Part shown: piece after piece, positions 51,175 through 60,348 of the stretch
Layout of the letters: the number at the start of each line of letters is the position of its first letter
Numbering within the stretch: position 1 is the stretch's first letter
DNA from: Sphingobacterium detergens
GTDB lineage: Bacteria; Bacteroidota; Bacteroidia; Sphingobacteriales; Sphingobacteriaceae
NCBI RefSeq assembly: GCF_003610355.1
Contig: NZ_RAPY01000003.1
Location: 558,001 to 622,000 of the forward strand
Direction of reading: 5' to 3'
DNA: 64,000 bases
Notes under the pieces: generated by a model
Seen by the model: only the letters and a program-made list of their open reading frames with translations
The model's database searches: none
What the model was told of the DNA's origin: nothing
Made by a program: the position numbers and the translations under genes

Positions 51175-52617
51175 ATGATGAATACGGAGAAAAAGGGAAA
51201 TTACCGTTGGGTAATCTGCTCCCTACTATTTTTTGCTACTACGATCAATTATTTAGACCGTCAGGTACTCTCTTTGACCTGGAAAGATTTTATTAGCCCC
51301 GAATTCCATTGGACAAATACAGACTACGGTAATATTACAGCTTTATTTTCGATTTTTTACGCCATCAGTATGCTTTTTGCAGGTCGGTTTGTAGACTGGA
51401 TGGATACAAAAAAAGGATTTTTATGGGCTATTGGCATTTGGTCTATTGGCGCCATATTGCACGCTTTTTGTGGCATCGCGACTTCCGGCATTGTCGCTGG
51501 AGAATGGTTTGTAGGCTTTGAAGGCGCAAAAGAAGCGATTTCTCACGTTAACAATGCGGGTCTTGTCATTAGCGTCAGTGTCAACCTATTTATCTTTGCC
51601 CGTTTTATCCTCGCCGTTGGAGAGGCAGGAAACTTTCCTGCGGCAATCAAAGCTACCGCCGAGTACTTCCCAAAGAAAGATCGGGCGCTGTCGACAAGTA
51701 TCTTCAACTCAGGTGCAACAATAGGTGCCCTGGCGGCTCCTTTGACCATCCCTGTTATCGCCGCACATTGGGGCTGGGAAATGTCATTCATTATTATTGG
51801 TGCCCTAGGATTCGTTTGGATGGGTTTTTGGATCTTTCTTTATAAAAAACCTGATGAAAATCCGAAAGTAAATGCTGCGGAATTAGCCTATATCAATCAG
51901 GATGATCACGAACAGCAGCCGGAACTACAGGGGAATACAAAAGTTCCAAGAACAACAATTTCTGAATGCCTTAAATACAAACAAACCTGGGCCTTTGTCT
52001 TCGGAAAATTTATGACAGACGGTGTTTGGTGGTTTTTCCTATTTTGGATGCCAGCCTACCTCTCCGCTGTATACGATATAAAATCGTCCGATACGGAAGG
52101 ACAGCTGGCTATATTCGTGCTCTATGCAATTACAATGCTTTCCATTTATGGAGGCTGGTTACCGACCTATTTTGTTGAGAAGAAAGGTATGAATGCCTAT
52201 GAAGGTCGTATGAAAGCCATGCTTTTATTCGCTTTTGTTCCATTAGTGGTTCTCCTGGCCCAACCATTGGGACATATATCCTACTGGATACCTGTAATCT
52301 TGATCGGTTTTGCAGGCGCAGCGCACCAATCATGGTCCGCTAATATTTTTTCGACAATCGGAGATGCATTCCCAAAACGTTCCATTGCAACGGTTACTGG
52401 AATCGGTGGACTTGCGGGTGGCGTTGGTGCTTTTATCATCAATAAAACATCAGGATGGTTATTCGATTATGCCAAGGAAACGCAAATGACCTTTATGGGC
52501 TTTAAAGGCGAGGAAGCAGGATATTTTATCATCTTCTCTTTTTGTGCGATTGCCTATTTGATTGCATGGATCGTAATGAAAACACTAGTACCTAAACTAA
52601 TTTTAATAAAAAATTAA
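51175..52617 (+). CDS. exuT: Hexuronate transporter (MFS, ExuT-like)
   Basis: 480-residue 12-span permease of the anion:cation symporter family that imports glucuronate or galacturonate. NYLDRQVLSLTWKDFISPEF near residue 25 is the family start motif; the block VGEAGNFPAAIKATAEYFPK near 147 is diagnostic of ExuT/GudP-type proteins. A second ATG three bases later is also possible as start. The gene lies 29 bp after the aldolase and is the last strictly hexuronate gene of the operon. Confidence 0.9.
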   Translation: MMNTEKKGNYRWVICSLLFFATTINYLDRQVLSLTWKDFISPEFHWTNTDYGNITALFSIFYAISMLFAGRFVDWMDTKKGFLWAIGIWSIGAILHAFCGIATSGIVAGEWFVGFEGAKEAISHVNNAGLVISVSVNLFIFARFILAVGEAGNFPAAIKATAEYFPKKDRALSTSIFNSGATIGALAAPLTIPVIAAHWGWEMSFIIIGALGFVWMGFWIFLYKKPDENPKVNAAELAYINQDDHEQQPELQGNTKVPRTTISECLKYKQTWAFVFGKFMTDGVWWFFLFWMPAYLSAVYDIKSSDTEGQLAIFVLYAITMLSIYGGWLPTYFVEKKGMNAYEGRMKAMLLFAFVPLVVLLAQPLGHISYWIPVILIGFAGAAHQSWSANIFSTIGDAFPKRSIATVTGIGGLAGGVGAFIINKTSGWLFDYAKETQMTFMGFKGEEAGYFIIFSFCAIAYLIAWIVMKTLVPKLILIKN

Positions 52618-52689
52618 CATATATTGTAAAATTTATATTATATTAGCAATATCATTACAAATATCAATCTAAACCATTTTTTAAAAACA

Positions 52690-54309
52690 ATGAGCTTAAA
52701 CTTAGAAGGTATCTTCTACGAGGAGAAAGACATTCCCGCAGAATTTACACTGGACGAACAGGTCGATCAAAGAGAGTTCCTTTCCAATGGAGAAATGATT
52801 TCTTGGACGGGTCAAGTAAACGAGGTATTTTCACCGATTTGTGTGAAGACTAAGGATGGCTTGAAACGTAAGCGCATCGGCAGCTTTCCTGTTTGTACAG
52901 AAAAAGAGTCCATCGAAGCCCTTGACGCTGCTGTAAAAGCATATGACAACGGACGTGGAGAATGGCCAACAATGAGTGTTGCCGATCGTATTACCTGTGT
53001 TGAAAATTTCACACAAAAGATGATTGCCAAGAAGGACATTGTTGTCAAGCTTATTATGTGGGAAATCGGCAAGTCTTATGCAGACTCTGTAAAGGAATTT
53101 GATCGCACAGTAGAATATATCTATGCGACAATCGATGCACTAAAAGATATAGACCGCGATTCATCACGTTTTCAGATTGAACAAGGTATCATTGCACAAA
53201 TCAGAAGATCTCCTTTAGGTGTTGTCTTATGTATGGGACCATTCAACTACCCATTAAACGAAACTTTTACAACATTGATCCCTGCATTGATCATGGGGAA
53301 CACGATGCTGTTCAAACCACCTAAACACGGAACGCTATTACATTACCCTTTATTAGAAGCTTTTAGAACAAGTTTTCCAAAAGGTGTAGTTAATACTATC
53401 TATGGTCGAGGCAACAAGATCGTACCTAGCTTGATGCAATCCGGTAAGATCAATGTATTGACCTTAATCGGTTCAAGCCGTGTAGCTGACGAACTTAAAA
53501 AGTTACATCCAAAAGTGAATAGATTGCGTGCAATTTTAGGATTGGATGCCAAAAATGCAGCAATTATTACAAAAGATGCCGATTTAAATCTAGCTGTCTC
53601 TGAGACTGTATTAGGTTCGTTATCTTTCAACGGACAACGTTGTACAGCATTGAAAATAATCTATGTACACCGCAGCTTAGCACAAGAATTTTTAAAACGT
53701 CTCTCTGCCGAAGTGAGCAAACTTAAATATGGAATGCCATGGGAGAAAGGAGTATCCTTAACACCACTTCCAGAAGTTAATAAACCCGCTTATCTGACTG
53801 AATGTATCGAAGATGCGAAAGCTTATGGTGCAAAAGTAGTGAACGAGAACGGCGGTCAGGTTGCCGAATCGTTTTTCTATCCTGCTATTGTCTATCCAGT
53901 AAATTCACAGATGAAGCTGTATAGAGAAGAACAGTTTGGACCTGTCATCCCTGTTGTACCTTTTGATGATCTGGAAGAGCCTATCGAATACCTCATCGGT
54001 TCATCTCATGGACAGCAGGTGAGCATTTTCAGCAATAACGCGGCGGTAGTCTCATCTTTAATCGACCCATTGGTTAATCAGGTTAGCCGTGTCAATATCA
54101 ATTGCCAATGTCAGCGCGGTCCAGATACCTTCCCATTCACCGGAAGAAAAGATAGCGCCGAGGGAACATTATCTGTGGTAGATGCATTACGCTCGTTCTC
54201 CATCCGTTCATTGGTCGCAGCCAAATTTACCGAGGAAAACAAAAAACTCTTAAATGAGATTGTTAGCGAAAATGAGTCCAACTTCCTAAGTACAAAGTAT
54301 ATTTTTTAG
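52690..54309 (+). CDS. gapN: NADP-dependent non-phosphorylating glyceraldehyde-3-phosphate dehydrogenase (GapN-like)
   Basis: 539-residue cytoplasmic aldehyde dehydrogenase that would oxidise glyceraldehyde-3-phosphate directly to 3-phosphoglycerate with NADP. The catalytic cysteine is in SFNGQRCTALKI near residue 318; the NADP-fold segment is near 215-240, and the C-terminal block NINCQCQRGPDTFPFTGRKD near 470 is shared by GapN-type enzymes. It starts 72 bp after exuT, so it may be co-transcribed with the hexuronate operon. The product of the aldolase would be its substrate. Another aldehyde substrate cannot be excluded. Confidence 0.85.
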   Translation: MSLNLEGIFYEEKDIPAEFTLDEQVDQREFLSNGEMISWTGQVNEVFSPICVKTKDGLKRKRIGSFPVCTEKESIEALDAAVKAYDNGRGEWPTMSVADRITCVENFTQKMIAKKDIVVKLIMWEIGKSYADSVKEFDRTVEYIYATIDALKDIDRDSSRFQIEQGIIAQIRRSPLGVVLCMGPFNYPLNETFTTLIPALIMGNTMLFKPPKHGTLLHYPLLEAFRTSFPKGVVNTIYGRGNKIVPSLMQSGKINVLTLIGSSRVADELKKLHPKVNRLRAILGLDAKNAAIITKDADLNLAVSETVLGSLSFNGQRCTALKIIYVHRSLAQEFLKRLSAEVSKLKYGMPWEKGVSLTPLPEVNKPAYLTECIEDAKAYGAKVVNENGGQVAESFFYPAIVYPVNSQMKLYREEQFGPVIPVVPFDDLEEPIEYLIGSSHGQQVSIFSNNAAVVSSLIDPLVNQVSRVNINCQCQRGPDTFPFTGRKDSAEGTLSVVDALRSFSIRSLVAAKFTEENKKLLNEIVSENESNFLSTKYIF

Positions 54310-54324
54310 TAGTTAGTATAAACC

Positions 54325-54363
54325 AAAAGAGGGCGTCCATTTAATTGAACTGCCCTCTTTTTT
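54325..54363. terminator. Terminator between gapN and the outer-membrane receptor
   Basis: Stem AAAGAGGGC (54326-54334) pairs with GCCCTCTTT around a 17-nt loop and has a T6 run. It separates the two convergent genes. Confidence 0.75.
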
Positions 54364-54388
54364 GTTACCACATATTTTATTAAGCTTT

Positions 54389-56809
54389 CTATTGAGCCCG
54401 GTCTTTCTCTTCGTTACTTGTATCCTTTTTACGATAATTGTTTTTAAGATTACCAAATTTATACGAGTAAGTCAATCGTACTACCCTGCGATCTTGACGC
54501 TGCCTGATCTTAGAATCAAATTCGCCAAAAGTAGTGAGCAAATTCTGATTACCTGTATTGAACAAATCACTAACAGCTAGTTTTAATGAGCTTCGTTGAT
54601 CCTTAAATGTTTTGGTCGCACCGACTTCCATATCCCATCGCCCTTCTAGATCATATACACTATATTTAAAAGGTGAGAAATAACGTAAATTAACATTGGC
54701 AGAAAGGCTCTTACTTAATTTTAGGTTATGCATAGAATTCGCTTGAAGCAGAAATGATTTCCGTTTGACCGGAATACCTGAAATCATTCCATCGAAATCA
54801 AAATAGATTCCAGTGATATTATTGTTCATACTCCAGATCTTCGACACAGTCACAGGAATATTGAGGTTTAAATAGGAATTCAGGTTCCGCCCTAAATTTT
54901 CCCGAATGACCCAGGTTTCACCTTTAACCGAATCCTGTCCCATGCTTTCGACAATTGCATCTTTCACATCATTAACTCCCAGTGTCACATTATAACGTTG
55001 CAATAGTGTATAGTTTAATGTGAACTCATTGGAAAATTGAGGATTTAAATAAGGATTTCCACGCTCAAAGGTCAACTTGTCAATATAATAGTCAAATGGA
55101 TTCAATTGTCGATAATTAGGACGTGTCACTTTTCTGGTGTAACCTAATGAGAGTATATGGTTTTCATTTAACGAATAGGTCAAATTAGCGTTGGGGAAAA
55201 GTTGAAAATAATCACGTTTCACACGTTTACTTGTCGTAAGAGAATTACCATCCGAAATCGTATATTCTCCCCTCACCCCCGCCTTAAGGCTCCACTTTCC
55301 AATACTGGTATTATAATCCAGATAACCAGCAACGATTTGCTCTCTGTATACAAAATGGTTTGTCCGTGTCGTATCATTTACCCAAGAATCATTCTGCAGC
55401 TTTTCGAAAAGGAGGTCATTATCAGACTTTACATTTGAATATTTAGCCCCCATCTCGAGCTTTGACTTTTTTGATAAGGGATGTTCATAGTCGAATTTTG
55501 CAACATAGATATCAATACCAATTGGCATTCCACTACGTTCATTTTCCGCAGGACCAATTGGTTTACTATTGAGATCAGCATATTGATTGAGATAAGTAAC
55601 ACGTTTACTGCTCCTAAATTTACTCCAGTCCAGGTCAACAGTCAGTTTCCGTCCATTAGAATCTATCTTAAACTCATTATTGAGATTAGCCGAATAACGG
55701 TCAAACAATTCTTTGAAAGAAGACGAAGAGCTTAAAATTGTATCATAAACGGAAACAGCTGTACCAATGTTAGTTTTACTATTATTGTCATTGTATTCGG
55801 TATTGTTAGATCCATTGAATTGCAGGGTCAATGTATTTCTTGAAGATGTCTTTTGTTCAACACCGAAACGGTAAGAATGATTGCGTTCATCCTCATCCAA
55901 TGTAGACTTTTGCTCGAAATATTTCTTTTTCCCTCCATTCTGTATGACACGATCGATGTAAAGTCTTCGATAAGACTTTTCATTAGAATAAGCATATGAT
56001 CCAAATAGCGTGGTATTATTCCTTTTGTAATTCAATGAAAGGGAACTATTTCCCCTGAACTTTTCACCATGCCCCGCCGTCAGATTAAAGGCTCCGTTAA
56101 ACCCCTCCATCCGATTCTTTTTAAGGACAATGTTAATCGTTCCCACTGCTCCCTCGGCATCATCTTTTGCGGCTCTGGTCGTAATCACTTCCACAGATTT
56201 AATTTGATTGCCATCTGTACTTTTCAGAAAATTAAGCAATTGTTCACCAGACATGTAAGTTTGCCGTCCATCAATGGTAACCGCTACCCCCGATTGCCCC
56301 ATCAACTGCAAATTATTATTGTTGTCGAGGCTCACACCTGGTGCACGTTGCACAATATCCAATGCATTGTTGCCCGCTGCTAATGGAGAATTCTCTACGT
56401 TTAGAATCAACTTGCCAGGTTTACTCTCGACCATTGGGCGTTTTCCTTCCACCGTGACTTCCTGCAATTTTCGGTTATCAGCATTAAGCTGGATCACTGC
56501 AAGTGAATGATCGGACTTATTGATAGCAAAGGTGGCACTTCGATTTGAAGCATACCCCACCATCTTTGCTTCGACGAGATAGTTCCCCGGCCCCACATCT
56601 GTAAATTGGTATTCTCCTGATTCATTCGTCACGACAGCTTTTAGGACAACAGCAGAATTGACTTTCATCAGGTAGGCCGTTGCTAAAGGCAGCGGCACAC
56701 TATCTGCAGATTGCACTTTTCCCGTAACCTTCACCTGCGCTTGGACAAAGGAGACAATCAACAAATTTAACAGTAAGAAGTAAAAACACTTTTTCATTAG
56801 GTTAATCAT
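54389..56809 (-). CDS. TonB-dependent outer-membrane beta-barrel protein (OMP_b-brl_3 type)
   Basis: 806-residue outer-membrane protein. A signal peptide (FYFLLLNLLIVSFVQAQ, cleavage near residue 25) is followed by a carboxypeptidase-regulatory-like domain (about 28-112), a TonB plug (VTVEGKRPMVESKPGKLIL near 118 to about 230) and a long beta-barrel of the OMP_b-brl_3 type. The chain ends with lysine- and acid-rich residues instead of the usual final aromatic. These receptors carry small ligands or proteins; the cargo is unknown. It has no SusD partner. ATG at 56797 is an alternative start. Confidence 0.86.
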   Translation of the reverse strand: MINLMKKCFYFLLLNLLIVSFVQAQVKVTGKVQSADSVPLPLATAYLMKVNSAVVLKAVVTNESGEYQFTDVGPGNYLVEAKMVGYASNRSATFAINKSDHSLAVIQLNADNRKLQEVTVEGKRPMVESKPGKLILNVENSPLAAGNNALDIVQRAPGVSLDNNNNLQLMGQSGVAVTIDGRQTYMSGEQLLNFLKSTDGNQIKSVEVITTRAAKDDAEGAVGTINIVLKKNRMEGFNGAFNLTAGHGEKFRGNSSLSLNYKRNNTTLFGSYAYSNEKSYRRLYIDRVIQNGGKKKYFEQKSTLDEDERNHSYRFGVEQKTSSRNTLTLQFNGSNNTEYNDNNSKTNIGTAVSVYDTILSSSSSFKELFDRYSANLNNEFKIDSNGRKLTVDLDWSKFRSSKRVTYLNQYADLNSKPIGPAENERSGMPIGIDIYVAKFDYEHPLSKKSKLEMGAKYSNVKSDNDLLFEKLQNDSWVNDTTRTNHFVYREQIVAGYLDYNTSIGKWSLKAGVRGEYTISDGNSLTTSKRVKRDYFQLFPNANLTYSLNENHILSLGYTRKVTRPNYRQLNPFDYYIDKLTFERGNPYLNPQFSNEFTLNYTLLQRYNVTLGVNDVKDAIVESMGQDSVKGETWVIRENLGRNLNSYLNLNIPVTVSKIWSMNNNITGIYFDFDGMISGIPVKRKSFLLQANSMHNLKLSKSLSANVNLRYFSPFKYSVYDLEGRWDMEVGATKTFKDQRSSLKLAVSDLFNTGNQNLLTTFGEFDSKIRQRQDRRVVRLTYSYKFGNLKNNYRKKDTSNEEKDRAQ

Positions 56810-56945
56810 TTTTTAAGGCAATGAAGTTCCTATGAGGCAAATATTTATCTGGCTTTGCAGATTCAATAAGCTCACGAAGGCTTCATAATGGTATTGGCTT
56901 GTATATTTTGTCTTCCGCCCATAGGAGCGGAAGACTTCTAAAGAT

Positions 56946-58616
56946 TTATTTCTTTTTTATCTGAACGGGTACACCGTCTTTTTTCGCATTGATGATCGTA
57001 TCCCTTCGGATTACAATGGATGTATCAGCAATAACAATATGATTGCTATCCGAATCATCATTTTCCTCTTCCGCGGATTCCTTTTCCGGCAAAGCACATT
57101 TCACACCAAGTGAGGTCACCACAAATTCGACATCTCTTATATCCCTTAAATCTTTATTGTATCGGTCGCGGCAATCATAAAATGAGATGTCACGTAACTT
57201 ATCCTCCAGGTTATCATTGATCACCAGTTTGGTACCTACAGGCAAAAACAATGTAACATTTACCTCTTGATCCCGATAACGCTCACCCTCACTCAACTGG
57301 AATGCATTATCAAAAATCAGTGCAGTTGAATCTTGTTTAAGGGCATAATTGATTTTGGCAGCCCTATCGGTAGCCACTTTATAGGTATTTCCTTTAGCAG
57401 AATATTCATAGCGTACATAGGGAGCCTGTAATGAATCAATACGTTCGATCCGGATCCGGATATCACGTTTCAGATAGGACGAAAAGTTATCACTTTTTAT
57501 TCCGACACCACTTTTAACACCATTTTTTAAACGGATTACCCGAATATCATTTTCACTCAAAAAGTATACAGATTGTTTTTGTAGAGGCTTTTCTTCAACA
57601 ATGGTACTCGATTCTCTAAATTCTTTTGCTACTGAAGTAGAATAGTAAATAATCGCTCCTATAGAGGCCAACCACACTACGAAGAGCGTTGTTGTCAAAT
57701 AATTATTCATCGGCTTCTTTTCAAAAAGAACACGTAGAAGTAAGTAAAATAATCCCGCAAGAGGAATGAATATAGACAAAAAGCCAGCTATCAAAGCAAA
57801 AGGCACATCGTTAGGCTCCATTAAATAGAATGGTCCAGAGTCGTCCATTACATCAGGAATCACGTTTACAATAGCTAATGCAAAGAATATTAATCCGATA
57901 ATCAATCCAATGAGTGTCGCCCCAACAAGGATAACAAAAAAGACACCAATGGCTTTTACAATGATTTGCAACAGTTTTGTTACGCCATCCCCTGTTCGAT
58001 CCAGTCCGCGTGAAAACGTATCACGCACACCGCTCATTTCCTCATCAAAAGAGCGCTTAAAATTCTGGATATTCGGCGCTTCGCCCCGCATCTCCATTTT
58101 ATCCGCCCTGGTCATAGCTGGTGGCATGACAATCCAAAGAATGACATAGACCAACAGCCCCGATCCTCCGATGATGACAAACAGTGCAAAAAGTAGTCTA
58201 ACCCATTTGGCCTCAATACCAAAAAAGTGACCTAGCCCGCTACAGACACCACTGAAAACGCGATCATCGGGATCACGCATCAGCTTTTTGCCAACCTTAA
58301 AACCGTCGGAATTTGTCTCGCGGCGAAAAGAAGCATAGTCGTCCTGATCTTCTGATTCGAAATCACTCACCCTTCCCATCTGATCAATAACAGCGTTTAC
58401 ATCTTCCATATTGAGGACCTCTTTACTTCCTGCCTGGATCTTCTCTGTAAACATCTCAGAAATACGGTTCTCAATATCTTCCAAAATCTCGCGGCTATCC
58501 TCCGATTGACCAAAATGCTTCTGTATATCAATCATGTACGACCGCAGTACCTCATAGGCATCCTCCTCAATATGGAAGACGATGCTATTTATATTGATAA
58601 TTATTGTCTTATTCAT
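56946..58616 (-). CDS. PspC domain membrane protein
   Basis: About 556-residue inner-membrane protein. The first 100 residues are a cytoplasmic helical domain (MNKTIIININSIVFHIEEDA onward), followed by a PspC domain near 125-185 (RDPDDRVFSGVCSGLGHFFG, then a hydrophobic span ending in MPPA). Further spans lie near 225-260 and 285-345. The last 200 residues are periplasmic and beta-rich. PspC is an envelope-stress sensor in enterobacteria; the role here is inferred. It overlaps padR by 8 bp, so the two are coupled. The start is ATG at 58616. Confidence 0.83.
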   Translation of the reverse strand: MNKTIIININSIVFHIEEDAYEVLRSYMIDIQKHFGQSEDSREILEDIENRISEMFTEKIQAGSKEVLNMEDVNAVIDQMGRVSDFESEDQDDYASFRRETNSDGFKVGKKLMRDPDDRVFSGVCSGLGHFFGIEAKWVRLLFALFVIIGGSGLLVYVILWIVMPPAMTRADKMEMRGEAPNIQNFKRSFDEEMSGVRDTFSRGLDRTGDGVTKLLQIIVKAIGVFFVILVGATLIGLIIGLIFFALAIVNVIPDVMDDSGPFYLMEPNDVPFALIAGFLSIFIPLAGLFYLLLRVLFEKKPMNNYLTTTLFVVWLASIGAIIYYSTSVAKEFRESSTIVEEKPLQKQSVYFLSENDIRVIRLKNGVKSGVGIKSDNFSSYLKRDIRIRIERIDSLQAPYVRYEYSAKGNTYKVATDRAAKINYALKQDSTALIFDNAFQLSEGERYRDQEVNVTLFLPVGTKLVINDNLEDKLRDISFYDCRDRYNKDLRDIRDVEFVVTSLGVKCALPEKESAEEENDDSDSNHIVIADTSIVIRRDTIINAKKDGVPVQIKKK

Positions 58617-58980
58617 CGCTATTGTCTTTAACTGGTTTAGTTGAATCATTGTTTCTACCTACCAATGACGTGTTTACAGCAAACACTAATTCATTCCAGG
58701 TAACATCCAATCTTGAAAGGACATCGAGCCCTTCTTGGGTAATTTCATAATATTTTCTAGGCGGACCTGAAGTCGATTCCTTCCATATATAACTCAACAA
58801 GCCATTATTTTTTAGACGTGTTAAAAGCGGATATAAGGTTCCTTCCACAACCAACAATTGGGCTTTCTTCAGTTCGCTGATAATATCGGAGGCATAAATT
58901 TCTCCTCGAGAAATTATGGATAGGATACAATATTCAAGTATCCCCTTCCTCATTTGGATTTGTGTATTTTCAGCTATCAT
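58609..58980 (-). CDS. PadR-family transcriptional regulator
   Basis: 123-residue DNA-binding repressor. The winged helix has GILEYCILSIISRGEIYASD near residue 12 (recognition by SELKKAQLLVVEGTLYPLLT) and the wing GPPRKYYEITQEGLDVLSRL near 71. The start at 58980 sits right behind a -7 box and a palindromic site, so the protein probably represses its own promoter and that of the PspC gene, which overlaps its end. The ligand is unknown. Confidence 0.88.
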   Translation of the reverse strand: MIAENTQIQMRKGILEYCILSIISRGEIYASDIISELKKAQLLVVEGTLYPLLTRLKNNGLLSYIWKESTSGPPRKYYEITQEGLDVLSRLDVTWNELVFAVNTSLVGRNNDSTKPVKDNSDE

Positions 58981-58987
58981 AACAATA

Positions 58988-59032
58988 CAAAGATATATGT
59001 ATTTTATGGTACCATGCAATACATAGTACCAT
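58988..59032 (-). promoter_or_regulatory. padR promoter with overlapping palindromic operator
   Basis: On the minus strand TTG (plus CAA at 59017-59019), a 21-bp spacer and TATCTTTG (58988-58995) form the promoter. TATGTATT (58996) and AATACATA (59018) are inverted arms around the palindrome ATGGTACCAT (59006-59015); a near-copy, ATAGTACCAT, follows 17 bp later (59023). The operator fills the promoter spacer, which suits autorepression. Confidence 0.65.
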
Positions 59033-59135
59033 ATAAAACAAAATAAATACAATAATTAACTGATTATCAGTGTTATAATTTTTTAAAATTATTTAAATTT
59101 CATTTCTATCAGGAAATTTTTGGATATTTATCCCC

Positions 59136-59519
59136 ATGATTAAAATCCTACTGGACTATAAATGGTGTTTTATTTGGGCCATCATAGTTATTGTTTTGTG
59201 TACGCTTCCCGGGAATAATTTTGACACAGTGCCTAGCTACCCTGGCATGGATAAACTCGTTCATGCAGGTATGTTTTTCGTTTTCTGCACCCTCTTGTAT
59301 AACGGTGTTATACAGCAATTTAGAGGAAAACCAACACGTTGGCTCCCTATTTTCATTGTATCTTTCCTAGGCTTTTCATTTGCCGGATTGACCGAATTAC
59401 TTCAGCTTTATATTTTTACTTACCGTAGTGGTGATTGGTGGGATTTATTTGCTGACTCTGTAGGTATTGGTATGGCGGGGTTTGCCTATCTATTGAATTA
59501 CGTAAACAGAAGAGTGTAG
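59136..59519 (+). CDS. VanZ-family membrane protein
   Basis: 127-residue inner-membrane protein with four spans. The VanZ motif MDKLVHAGMFFVFCTLLYNG near residue 39 and the conserved FSFAGLTELLQLYIFTYRSG near 81, ending with DWWDLFADSVGIGMAG, are present. VanZ confers low-level teicoplanin resistance in enterococci, but most relatives have no known role. It stands alone between padR and comF and there is no van operon. Confidence 0.8.
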   Translation: MIKILLDYKWCFIWAIIVIVLCTLPGNNFDTVPSYPGMDKLVHAGMFFVFCTLLYNGVIQQFRGKPTRWLPIFIVSFLGFSFAGLTELLQLYIFTYRSGDWWDLFADSVGIGMAGFAYLLNYVNRRV

Positions 59520-59604
59520 AAGGCCTTCTTCATGTACTCAGAACTATTTATTACTTTAGAGCGCTTGGATCAACGATAGCTTCATCATGGGCTGTCAAAG
59601 GCAA

Positions 59605-60306
59605 TTATTGGGCACGAGCCAAAGTCGCCACCGAGACCTTACATCCCCACGATTCCTGCAGCGTAAGTGTAGCCGAAACGATTGTCGCACCGGTTGTTAG
59701 AACATCATCAACAAGTAAAACATGTTCTCCCAACGGTTGTGAAAGCTGTGTACAGACAAATACATCTTCTACATTTTCATAACGTGATAGACGGTCTTTA
59801 CCTGTTTGTGTCATTGTCGCCCGTTGACGTTTCAGTACATCATCCCGCAAAGGAATATTCATTGCCCGAGATAGGCCTTGCCCAAAATATGTGGATTGAT
59901 TATATCCTCTTTTCCTGAGTTTACTCGTGTGCAAAGGAATTGGAACAATCGCAGATAAACCCCGATATAGCTCCGATTCAAGCAGTTTGAGACCATACTG
60001 ATAACCAAAATATTCGGCCAAAAAGGGTTGATTATTGTATTTAATCTGGTAAATTAAACGCTCCACACGACTCCCCTTTTGTAGGAGTATAAAAGAGCAA
60101 GCTTCTTCGATAGGGACTTTCCCCCAAAGCTGCCTGGCAGTATCGTTATCCGAGTAAGTATGAAAATTGGTATACGGCAAATGGAAATCGCAGGCAATAC
60201 AGATATATTTTTCCTGATATTTAAGCGCACAACCGCAGCACGCACATTCCTTGGGAAAGAATATGGCGACAAAATCACCCAGAATATTTCGTAGATCAAA
60301 TTGCAT
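59605..60306 (-). CDS. ComF-family phosphoribosyltransferase-like protein
   Basis: 233-residue cytoplasmic protein. A zinc-ribbon (ECACCGCA and CIAC, about 20-45) precedes a phosphoribosyltransferase domain with the PRPP-binding motif HVLLVDDVLTTGATIVSA near 198. The middle has PIPLHTSKLRKRGYNQSTYF near 130, the ComF signature. ComF is a competence protein in Bacillus, linked to DNA uptake; YifB/ComM is also in this window, but the two are not linked. The start is ATG at 60306; an in-frame TTG lies upstream. Confidence 0.85.
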   Translation of the reverse strand: MQFDLRNILGDFVAIFFPKECACCGCALKYQEKYICIACDFHLPYTNFHTYSDNDTARQLWGKVPIEEACSFILLQKGSRVERLIYQIKYNNQPFLAEYFGYQYGLKLLESELYRGLSAIVPIPLHTSKLRKRGYNQSTYFGQGLSRAMNIPLRDDVLKRQRATMTQTGKDRLSRYENVEDVFVCTQLSQPLGEHVLLVDDVLTTGATIVSATLTLQESWGCKVSVATLARAQ

Positions 60307-60348
60307 ACAGGTAACTCCCTCAGTTAAAGATACCAACAATCTTGTAAA

